The translations under genes were made by a program, and so were the position numbers. A stretch of DNA of 36,312 nt from Acanthamoeba sp. SK_2022b (Eukaryota > Discosea > Longamoebia > Acanthamoebidae), in NCBI GenBank assembly GCA_027943245.1, contig JANDJZ010000537.1:1-36312 (forward strand), given 5' to 3'. Shown here piece after piece: positions 23,773 to 31,176 of the stretch. The notes beneath the pieces are model-generated. The model did no database searches. It worked only from the letters and a program-made list of their open reading frames with translations, and was not told the origin of the DNA. Each line of letters begins with the position of its first letter. Positions within the stretch are counted from its first letter, which is position 1.

Positions 23773-24506
23773 CGCGCCCTCGGTTTGTCGCTGAATTCAA
23801 AAGGGCGACTGAACTGACTCAGCCGCCCCCCCTTTGTCCAATCGGGTTTACTGCTTCCAGGCGAGGCCGTGGGGATTTCAGGTTCACCCTCGATCAGCAC
23901 GGCAGAGGCTCCTGAAGCCCCTTCCATCGCAAAAACGGTGTCCTTCAGCATCCGTTCGGTAAACTCCTGTGGGGTGCCGACCAGACGGCCTGCGACCGCA
24001 CGTCCAAAGCGCTGGGACAGCCCGCCGCCAGATTCAGCCGTGTCATTGACGAACAGATTGAGGTGGTAGCCTTGGCGTTGATCATTCGCATAGGGGAAGA
24101 GGCAGAGCGTCGCCCGCATCTGCTGGCTCCCTGAAATAGATCTCGTCAGGTTGGCGACCCACACGGCGCCGTCGCACGTCGCGATCATAAACGACTGGGC
24201 GCTGACGCCTCCCAGGGCCGCCAGCGCGCCGAGACGGCTATTCTCTCCCAGCGGATTTTCGAGCTTAAAGCGGCCAGGGCGTTCCGGCGTCTGGACGGCG
24301 ATCGGGCGCGAGGTATTCAAGTCGGAGGCATAGCCGCTCAGGGCACGCTCTGCAGCGTCGATAAGGCGGGCCTTTGGTGCATCGGTCTGAAGATCGATCA
24401 CCGCGTAGGCCTGATACGAGCGGCTTCTGTTTTGGGCTTCAGCGGCCGAGGTCATGCCGGCGCCGACGACGGCGGCCAGCGCGAGTGCTTTAAGGGAATT
24501 CTTCAT
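23769..24506 (-). CDS. Secreted/periplasmic hypothetical protein, 245 aa
   Basis: It begins with a clear Sec signal peptide (MKNSLKALALAAVVGAGMTS, then AAEAQ, with cleavage after AEA expected). The mature part is beta-rich with no recognised domain. ATG 24506 is chosen over ATG 24512 because AGGAG (24513-24517) abuts the latter but lies 6 nt before the former. It sits between a proline-rich membrane protein and a small acidic protein on the same strand, near the transfer genes, so an envelope role in mating is possible but unproven. Confidence 0.65.
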   Translation of the reverse strand: MKNSLKALALAAVVGAGMTSAAEAQNRSRSYQAYAVIDLQTDAPKARLIDAAERALSGYASDLNTSRPIAVQTPERPGRFKLENPLGENSRLGALAALGGVSAQSFMIATCDGAVWVANLTRSISGSQQMRATLCLFPYANDQRQGYHLNLFVNDTAESGGGLSQRFGRAVAGRLVGTPQEFTERMLKDTVFAMEGASGASAVLIEGEPEIPTASPGSSKPDWTKGGRLSQFSRPFEFSDKPRAR

Positions 24507-24578
24507 GTGCATCTCCTGCTATGCTTAGCTGTAATACATGCCCGACCTATGTGGGCTCTAGGTTGCGGCTGCAGATTT

Positions 24579-24598
24579 GGCGCTGCTCCAGCAGCGCC
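24579..24598. repeat. Hairpin between two minus-strand genes
   Basis: GGCGCTGCT-CC-AGCAGCGCC, a perfect 9-bp inverted repeat, lies just after the 24605-25312 gene's stop (minus strand). It has no T-run downstream. Its core resembles the terminator hairpin at 25747. It may be an attenuator or mRNA-stability structure. Confidence 0.5.
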
Positions 24599-24604
24599 GT
24601 AGGG

Positions 24605-25163
24605 TCAAAACGCCCGCCTGAGCGTTTCTTTGGTTCTCAGGTTGCCCTCGACCGGATCAAAGTCGACGAGGTGTGAGGTATTCGGAAGCACCGTGAAAGC
24701 TTCAGAGACTTGATAGACTTCCGTGGCTTTGCCGAAGAGATCCGCGTCTCCTTTCCAGCCCTTACCCCTCGCAACGGTGATCTGATAATCCCCGTGGGGT
24801 AGAGCCAACTCCACAGCCGACACACCTTCCATGTAGGCAGTCGCAATCGGTGTTTGGCTGGCCCACTCGCGTATTCTTATGACGGTTCGGCGGTCAGCTT
24901 TGTGACCCGTGAATCTGACTTTGGAGTCCATTTCTTGCAGGTCAAAAGGGACGTGCCTTTTGATCGTGCCGTCTGCAGGAAAGGGCATGTGGTCTGCGAA
25001 CGTTCTACCGTTCTCGCGGCTACTGAATACGGCCGGGACCTCCACTCTTCCCCGACTGAAATAGTCCTCCAGCTGGCGCCGTTTGGGCACGACCATGGCC
25101 ACCCCTAAGAGGATCATGGCCAGCACCAACCCGATCTTACTGATGCCATTGTTCCGTTGCTTA

Positions 25164-25194
<31 letters not shown>

Positions 25195-25312
25195 GCTGAT
25201 TTGGTTTGTTTCTGGCCCCTTCGGCGTCGGCTTCGGCACGCGCACGCCGGAAGCGGGCTTGGATTTCGAATAACCGTCGCTCTTTCATATAGTCGCGGTC
25301 TTGCAGGCCCAT
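24605..25312 (-). CDS. Membrane protein with polyproline tract, 235 aa
   Basis: The N-terminal cytoplasmic part is charged (MKERRLFEIQARFRRARAEA). It is followed by eleven consecutive prolines (about residues 40-50), then one membrane segment (ISKIGLVLAMILLGVAMVVP, about 57-76) and a periplasmic beta-rich domain of about 155 residues. The topology recalls TonB/TraB/VirB10-like envelope-spanning proteins, but I recognise no such domain. AGGAAG precedes ATG 25312. It is the first gene of a minus-strand operon that diverges from 25417 across a gap with a LexA box. Eleven prolines may slow ribosomes and favour EF-P dependence. Confidence 0.65.
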
Positions 25313-25380
25313 ATTTCTTCCTATGGCGGGGCGGTGATATGCTGGTGTCCAGGACTAGCGGGGGTTGAGAAACTGTGTCA

Positions 25381-25395
25381 GAACATTCGGAGAAC
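25381..25395. promoter_or_regulatory. LexA (SOS) box in divergent intergenic region
   Basis: GAAC-ATTCGGA-GAAC, the complement of GTTC-N7-GTTC, lies 21 bp before ATG 25417 and 69 bp upstream of the minus-strand start at 25312. It could repress one or both divergent genes. Confidence 0.55.
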
Positions 25396-25416
25396 ATTGC
25401 TCAAGGAGGAGCTGAC

Positions 25417-25722
25417 ATGAATACGAGTCCTGGAATGCAGCTCGACCCCCGTGCTCAGGCGACGATGAATGCCCTGGCAGGCGTGGTTCTTGACCCAAAG
25501 ATCCATCGCACCAACTGCATAGTCGGCATCTGCATCTGCAGTGTCTTCATCTCGATTTTCTTTCTGATCGGACTTGGCGCGACAGTGATTGGTTTCCTGG
25601 GCGGCGGCTGGGTCGCCGGCCTTGTTGGGCTATCGTTCTTCCTCTTTCCCGGCATTTTCGCCGGGATCCCGATTTTCATCGTCTTCAGGTTGCTGCGGAT
25701 TATGAAGGCGTTGCCAAAATAG
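25417..25722 (+). CDS. Small membrane protein, 101 aa
   Basis: It has two strong membrane segments (IVGICICSVFISIFFLIGLG and LVGLSFFLFPGIFAGIPIFI) and a basic end. No family is recognised. ATG 25417 is fixed by a near-perfect ribosome-binding site AAGGAGG (25403-25409) with 7 nt spacing; GTG 25375 would place the LexA box inside the gene and is less likely. A strong terminator follows at 25747. It is a single-gene unit lying between two oppositely oriented operons and may be SOS-induced. Confidence 0.7.
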   Translation: MNTSPGMQLDPRAQATMNALAGVVLDPKIHRTNCIVGICICSVFISIFFLIGLGATVIGFLGGGWVAGLVGLSFFLFPGIFAGIPIFIVFRLLRIMKALPK

Positions 25723-25746
25723 ACTTAGCTCTTCGCAAGGCCTGAG

Positions 25747-25776
25747 GGGGGCGCTGCTCACGCAGCGCCCCCTTTT
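25747..25776 (+). terminator. Rho-independent terminator between convergent genes
   Basis: A perfect 11-bp stem (GGGGGCGCTGC / GCAGCGCCCCC) with loop TCAC is followed by TTTT. It ends the 25417 gene and abuts the traG stop, so the hairpin may also serve the minus-strand transfer operon. Confidence 0.85.
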
Positions 25777-28700
25777 CATTGTCCACGGTAACGCCGACCC
25801 AATCGCCCACCAGCATTTTGGGCGGCCTGGTGGCCTTGGGGGTGCGCTCCTTCGCGGTCAAACAGCGCGCCGGTCGCGTTGGCGAGCACACGAGTCTTAG
25901 GATCGACATCGCTAAATACTTCACCCAATGCACGGCCGCCGCCTTTGGCGAAGTCAGGCGTCCGCCGTGCAGCCAGTGCCTCTCCTACAGCAGCGGTGTC
26001 ACCACGGATGCTGTCCCGGAGCGGAGACGAGAAACCGGGCTGAAGGGCTGAGGGACCCGCCCATCCTGGTCCGGGTGCTGCAGCCTCGGGCGGTTGAATT
26101 TCCATGCTTCTCAGCCCGCTTCCAGACGGTCTCGCTGTTGATTGAGATGGCGTTGTGTTTGACGTCGCCTGTGCTGGTTCGTCCATTCGGAAGCTTTCGC
26201 CAGGACGGCCTTCTGATCCGCGCCCAAGGCCGGCCTTCAGGTCTGCGCCGGTCACCTCCTGAAGAACACGAACAGGTCCGGGATCGGCAGCTTCTGCCTT
26301 CTGAGCAAGGTTCTGATTGCGTTCGATCAGTTCGGGCGTGTCGATGCGGGTCGCCATGTCCCTGTGGAAACTGCCTGTGACCTCGTGAACCAGGTTCATG
26401 TCGGCCATGGAATGGCCTGCAAGGATACCTCTCGCCCTGTCTGCGTCGATTTCGGCACCGTAGGCGTCTCGACGGCCGACCAGTTGGTTGATCGCGTAGC
26501 CTTCAAACGCATTGGCATAATTGATCTCGGCCGAGGCCCCTTGGCTCCGGGTTAGATCTGCTCGTTCCTCATATGCACGGGCCAGCCCCTCAGCACGAAT
26601 AGCGTCCGTTACTGAGCGCGAGGAGGTGAATGTGTCAGTTCGCTTAAGCGCTTCAGACGTTGAGGCACTTTGCGTTCTAGAAAAGGCCTCTGAGGCGTAG
26701 TTGGCCGTTGATTGGTCAAAGCGGTCAGTGAAGGATTGGCTAGACAACGAGGCACGAGCCGCATTGAGCGCGTCGGTTTCTGAGGCTGTCGATGACCTGG
26801 AACCGCTGGCGCTCATGCTCAGCTTACCGCCAGCCGACACGTCGATACCAGCCTGCTTGAAGATCCCGGAGCTGAGCCCGGCTTGCCCATACGCTTCAAG
26901 GGCGGTTGCTGCGACGATGGCTTTTGCGTCTTGGTGTTGGATGCCGAAGTTTCTGGATAGAGTTTGAGCCTGGCTATCCATCTGCTGTTCCGTTGCACCC
27001 CAGCTTTCCCGGTTATCTCGGCCCTGTGTCCAGGTTGACGAGGTTCCCTTCGCCCAGTTTTGCGTGAACTCGGTTAGCTCCGATCCGGCTCTGGTCCTTG
27101 CTTCGGAATATGAGTGCTGAATATCGACCGACTCTTGCCGCCGTTCAGACGCGGCCTGGACCGCGGCTGCGGATATTCCCTCGCTATGTCGGACATTCAC
27201 CGCCGTTTGAGACTGTGCAGCCTTCGTCACGCTGACAGATCCGTCGGCGTTGGTTTCGATCCGGTTCAGCCCACTATCGACATAGCCGGTACGGCCAAAG
27301 TCGAGCTCGGCCGACGTGCTCTGGCGCATCCCAGACAGGTTGTTGAACGAATGGTTCGCATAGGCCGTGTTGCCGATGCTGACATTGCCAGTGGTGGCTG
27401 TTCCCGCCGCCGCCTCGGCGCCGCCCCTGAAGCTCGCCATGAAGGATTCACCGCCCTTGCCGACAGCTGCAGCGCCGGCAAATGCAATGGTCGAAGCCAA
27501 GACAGGGATCGAGAGAGACAGATAGCCAGCAAGCGATGCGATCTCCGCATTCAGCCCGCTAACGGCCTCCAGGTTCGCAAGTTTCAGCCCCGCCGTCGCG
27601 CCGGGAATGTATGTTGCAGCCGCGGTATCGACGGCCGATTTCCACATCATGATCGTGTGGAGGATCACGTACATCGGACCCCAGAGCTGCAGGTATAGGA
27701 ACCCGCCGAAATAGCCCTGCATGATCCGCATCGTCATGCCTGGCAGGAGCATGGCCGGGAAGATCACCGGGAAGATCCCGAGGATGAGCAGCTCTGTAAG
27801 AATCTTCAGAAGCGGCACGGCTTTTTCTGCGACGCCGCCCATAAGGCGTTGCTGGTTGCGGGTGTGAAGCTCAGCCTGCGTTTCCGCAAAGACTCCCATC
27901 GCGTCGTTACCGGCCTCCGCCGAGAAACCTGGCACGCCGCGCCGCACTGCATTGATCATCAAGACCTGCTGGAAGGTGTTGGTGGCGTCGCGGGATGCCC
28001 CGACCATCATTGGGTGCAGGGCGCCCATTTCCTGAAGAAATGCACTCTGAAGCTGAGACTCGGGCAGTTCCGGCCGAAGCCGCTTTTGGAACAGGCTGAT
28101 GGAGCTCGAAAGCGTAGCGCTCCATTCGGAGTTCAGACGTTGGGCCGCCGTGGTGCAGCTGATGATATCCGAGCTTCCCGAGGTGTTCACGTATTCCAGC
28201 GAGCGGCCAGGGTTCGTGCCTCTTGTGACTGTCACGTAGGTCCAAAGGTCGTTCTGTCTCGCCAGCTCCCCGGCTGTGTAATGCCCCTCCAGAAGGTCGT
28301 AATAGATGCAGCCTTTGACGAAGCTACGAAGGTTTTGGTCAAAGCGCGGATCTGAGATCTGAGCCGTCCGCAGACGTTCGAACACCTTCGCGCCGAAGAT
28401 CATTCCTGTCTTCGTATAGGCCACGTCTGCAGGCTGCGAGTAGGCCTGCTCCGCGAGCTTCGTCACCCGGTCGCCCACCTTGAACGTGATGCTGCTGACG
28501 ACGGCCAGGGCAATCGGCACATTCGCCACATCCGCGCCCGTCAAAGATGGGTCGAAGCGATCCGTAATGTGGACCTGCGCCTTCGGCACCCACATCAGGT
28601 TGAAGATCACCATAGAGGTCAGGAACCACTTGAACGCCGACTTCACGTCGAGGTCGAAGGCCATTTTGAAAATGGTGATGATCAGCCCGAGCAGCATCGC

Positions 28701-28805
28701 AATGCGAAGCAGCGTCGAGAGGCCATTGGCGCCCGACATAAGCGCGACGCCCTGGAGGACATCGCGGTAGATGGCGCCGCCGCCGTAAACAACGATCTCG
28801 TGCAT
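25776..28805 (-). CDS. traG: F-type conjugation protein TraG
   Basis: This 1009-aa inner-membrane protein acts in pilus assembly (N-terminal half) and mating-pair stabilisation/entry exclusion (C-terminal half). The N-terminus MHEIVVYGGGAIYRDVLQGV and membrane segments near residues 27-48 and 57-75 are typical. Further hydrophobic segments follow around 335-365 and 420-450. The C-terminal half is a Ser/Ala/Gln-rich helical region with RNFGIQHQDAKAIVAATALE, as in TraG homologues. It follows traH by 5 nt and ends the transfer operon visible here. The tail beyond about residue 870 is Pro-rich and variable. Confidence 0.92.
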   Translation of the reverse strand: MHEIVVYGGGAIYRDVLQGVALMSGANGLSTLLRIAMLLGLIITIFKMAFDLDVKSAFKWFLTSMVIFNLMWVPKAQVHITDRFDPSLTGADVANVPIALAVVSSITFKVGDRVTKLAEQAYSQPADVAYTKTGMIFGAKVFERLRTAQISDPRFDQNLRSFVKGCIYYDLLEGHYTAGELARQNDLWTYVTVTRGTNPGRSLEYVNTSGSSDIISCTTAAQRLNSEWSATLSSSISLFQKRLRPELPESQLQSAFLQEMGALHPMMVGASRDATNTFQQVLMINAVRRGVPGFSAEAGNDAMGVFAETQAELHTRNQQRLMGGVAEKAVPLLKILTELLILGIFPVIFPAMLLPGMTMRIMQGYFGGFLYLQLWGPMYVILHTIMMWKSAVDTAAATYIPGATAGLKLANLEAVSGLNAEIASLAGYLSLSIPVLASTIAFAGAAAVGKGGESFMASFRGGAEAAAGTATTGNVSIGNTAYANHSFNNLSGMRQSTSAELDFGRTGYVDSGLNRIETNADGSVSVTKAAQSQTAVNVRHSEGISAAAVQAASERRQESVDIQHSYSEARTRAGSELTEFTQNWAKGTSSTWTQGRDNRESWGATEQQMDSQAQTLSRNFGIQHQDAKAIVAATALEAYGQAGLSSGIFKQAGIDVSAGGKLSMSASGSRSSTASETDALNAARASLSSQSFTDRFDQSTANYASEAFSRTQSASTSEALKRTDTFTSSRSVTDAIRAEGLARAYEERADLTRSQGASAEINYANAFEGYAINQLVGRRDAYGAEIDADRARGILAGHSMADMNLVHEVTGSFHRDMATRIDTPELIERNQNLAQKAEAADPGPVRVLQEVTGADLKAGLGRGSEGRPGESFRMDEPAQATSNTTPSQSTARPSGSGLRSMEIQPPEAAAPGPGWAGPSALQPGFSSPLRDSIRGDTAAVGEALAARRTPDFAKGGGRALGEVFSDVDPKTRVLANATGALFDREGAHPQGHQAAQNAGGRLGRRYRGQ

Positions 28806-28810
28806 CTGTC

Positions 28811-30241
28811 TTATCCAGCCGGGACAAGGTTTGAGGCGAAGGTGACGCTATCAGCGATCCGGCTACCGACACGCGCGGCGATCACGCGTTCGGCCGCCTG
28901 CGATCGGGCAATCATCGCCTCGACCGAAGTCGTCTGTCCGCGAAGCAACATCTGCTTTTCTGTCAGTTGGCTGCGCAGCTGGTCGATGCTCGCTCGCCAG
29001 TCGCGAAGCTGCTCCTGGTCGATGCCCTGCAGATTGCGGGATCCAGCTTCGAGCTGCGACACCGACCGCTCAATCCATGTGATTGTCAGATCGAGCGCGA
29101 TGATGTCCGAATACTGAGCCATTGTGTTGCCGGCCAGCGATCGTTCATGCGCAACGAAGACGCTGGCCATCTTATAGACCGGCAGCGTGACCATGTTCAG
29201 GAAGTCTTGCTCTTCAGCCGATAGCGCTTGTCGAGCCTGGATCTTGGTCGTGATCGAACGCAGCATGACCTCAACCCGGCGACGCAGGGCTGCAGACTGA
29301 GAAACCGTTTCGGTCTTTCCAAACTTCACCGGCTGGAGGCAGGCTTCGAGTTCGTTGCATTGGTGAAGACGCAACGGTCCGCCATCGAGCAGTTTTGTGA
29401 TGACGCCGTCATCCGATCCGACACCAGGCAGCACGTCCACGATGCAACCGTTGTCGTTAGGGCACCGATAGATGATCGTGCCGGTCAGCGTCATGAAGAG
29501 CTCTGCAAGGCCACGGTCACTCTTGAGGAGGGGGTGCTGCTTTGAGGCTTCCCACGCCAGGTTCTTGTTGATCGGCAGGACTGCCTTATCGGCGTCTGGC
29601 AGTTGATTCAGGTTCTGCGTCAGGTTTTTTCCGCAGCCGTGCTTTGCGGCAACCCGGTCCGAAAAATAACCCCTGTGCGTCGAGAGGTCCTGACAGATCT
29701 GGTTGGACGCTGTGTCCGAACGACCCCACAGGCCGCCGACAAGCGTCTGGGCCTGCTGGCAGCTGTTCATGTTGAACTGGTTCACGTCATTCGCGAGCTT
29801 CGATAGGCTCTCGATCTGGTCAGCGACGATCGGAGAAAGCGTCTTGAGCGCCAGCATGAAGGCATAGGAGATTGCGTTGGAAGCAATCGCCTTCATCTGT
29901 GCGACGATCTGGTCAGAGTTGATGAAGCTGAACCCGCCGCTGAATATGTCGATCCCGCCGCACCCTGCCCTTACGGAGGGCATTTGGATTGACGCGATCT
30001 GCGACGTTTCCTGGGGTCCACGGAAAGCGGCGTTGCCGAGGGTGTAATAGCCCGCACTTTGCCCCTGGTAGGCGGTAGGGCCCGTGATGTTCGCAGATCC
30101 CAGTGAGCTCGACCAATAGGCGTTCATGCTGGAGTTCACGTCAGCCTGAACATTGGCCGTCCAGCATAGAACCGTCGTGGACGTGGCGACCGCCAGGGCG
30201 ATGTTGCGGGTCTTTTTGAAGATCGAGGACTTGGCCATCAT
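28811..30241 (-). CDS. traH: F-type conjugation protein TraH
   Basis: A 476-aa periplasmic/outer-membrane-associated pilus assembly protein. It has a signal peptide (TRNIALAVATSTTVLCWTAN, cleavage near VQA-D). The family-defining region GCGGIDIFSGGFSFINSDQI is followed by QMKAIASNAISYAFMLALKT and NMNSCQQAQ. A coiled coil is predicted near the C-terminus (QLRSQLTEKQMLLRGQTTSV). Length is close to F TraH (about 458 aa). It lies 6 nt after traF and 5 nt before traG, the standard F-type order. Either of two adjacent ATGs (30241, 30238) can start it. Confidence 0.95.
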   Translation of the reverse strand: MMAKSSIFKKTRNIALAVATSTTVLCWTANVQADVNSSMNAYWSSSLGSANITGPTAYQGQSAGYYTLGNAAFRGPQETSQIASIQMPSVRAGCGGIDIFSGGFSFINSDQIVAQMKAIASNAISYAFMLALKTLSPIVADQIESLSKLANDVNQFNMNSCQQAQTLVGGLWGRSDTASNQICQDLSTHRGYFSDRVAAKHGCGKNLTQNLNQLPDADKAVLPINKNLAWEASKQHPLLKSDRGLAELFMTLTGTIIYRCPNDNGCIVDVLPGVGSDDGVITKLLDGGPLRLHQCNELEACLQPVKFGKTETVSQSAALRRRVEVMLRSITTKIQARQALSAEEQDFLNMVTLPVYKMASVFVAHERSLAGNTMAQYSDIIALDLTITWIERSVSQLEAGSRNLQGIDQEQLRDWRASIDQLRSQLTEKQMLLRGQTTSVEAMIARSQAAERVIAARVGSRIADSVTFASNLVPAG

Positions 30242-30247
30242 CGTATC

Positions 30248-31147
30248 CTAGAAATCTGTGCCCGGCTCTTTGGAGAGCAGGACGAAAAGGCGTTCAGCGA
30301 TGTCTTCCAGGGACATCACGCCAGCGCCGGCATAGGTCAGGCACCCTTCCCGCTTCCGGCAGGGCAAAAGTTCCATCATCTGTCCGTTGGCTCCGCGCAC
30401 CCGACGCGGCCGCACTTCACCAGTCCGGGGATCCACGTCGGACGACTGGAAGAAGAGCAGCGCTGGCGTCATCTGGCGCACACCCCATTGCTGCAGTTGG
30501 CCTTGGTCACGCCGTGCGCTGGGGAAATGCTGGTTGGGCGCCCCGTCTGCCGAGATGGCGGAGACGGACATGCCAAACCGATCACCGAAGGACTTCACGA
30601 TTGGCGACGCAATCGTGCAGGGCCCACAACTGCCCCTGTAAACGTAGAACAGCCCGACCTTGTCGGACACATTTCGTAGGAAGAGATCTCGGTCGGCCAG
30701 CCTGTCGTCGGTCCAGCCGTGCTTCGCCACTTCCACCACAGGTCGTTTGACCGTGTAGTCGAGCTCTGGGTTCGTCCAGACCAGGCGGCGATAATAGTCG
30801 GCGAACATGCCGCCCTTATCCAGGGCGACTTGCTGCAGCCGATAATAGGTCTCCACCGTTTCCGGCGAGGGCCGCCAGGTGGCGATATTCCGCGCTTCTT
30901 CGAGCTCTTTCTGGAACTGTTCAAGCTCGGCGATCTCGGGCGCGCGCATCGAGCGCAGCGGAGAATTCTCGCTCCTCTCTTCGGGCTGCTCGGGGGGCGC
31001 GGGACGGTCGCAGTAGAACCACTGTCCAAGGTCGCGGCCACAGTAGGTCTGTTCTTGGGAGGGCGCCTGCGCGGAGGCGGCGCCGAATGCGCCAAATGCA
31101 AGGGCCACGACTGCGGCCGAGATCGACCAGCTGCGCCGGTGTCCCAT
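30248..31147 (-). CDS. traF: F-type conjugation protein TraF (thioredoxin-like, CGPC)
   Basis: A 299-aa periplasmic pilus-assembly protein. ATG 31147 is preferred because AGGAG (31155-31159) lies 7 nt upstream and the product then begins with a textbook signal peptide (GHRRSWSISAAVVALAFGAF, cleavage near ASA-QA). ATG 31180, overlapping the traN stop, would add 11 residues. The C-terminal thioredoxin-like domain contains GLFYVYRGSCGPCTI, with a CxxC redox pair (C174, C177). F-plasmid TraF is not known for a CxxC pair, so this form may act as a disulfide isomerase for Cys-rich TraN, TraU and TraH. Confidence 0.92.
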   Translation of the reverse strand: MGHRRSWSISAAVVALAFGAFGAASAQAPSQEQTYCGRDLGQWFYCDRPAPPEQPEERSENSPLRSMRAPEIAELEQFQKELEEARNIATWRPSPETVETYYRLQQVALDKGGMFADYYRRLVWTNPELDYTVKRPVVEVAKHGWTDDRLADRDLFLRNVSDKVGLFYVYRGSCGPCTIASPIVKSFGDRFGMSVSAISADGAPNQHFPSARRDQGQLQQWGVRQMTPALLFFQSSDVDPRTGEVRPRRVRGANGQMMELLPCRKREGCLTYAGAGVMSLEDIAERLFVLLSKEPGTDF

Positions 31148-31176
31148 CTTGTTTCTCCTGGTGGAATGCGGGGTCG

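Noticed and set aside
24579..24598. Hairpin after the 24605 gene as an intrinsic terminator
   Set aside because: The minus-strand sequence after the stem is AAATCTG rather than a T-run, and the next gene continues on the same strand; listed only as a hairpin.
27114..28355. Plus-strand frames opposite traG
   Set aside because: Antisense shadows with Arg/Cys-rich composition and no ribosome-binding sites.
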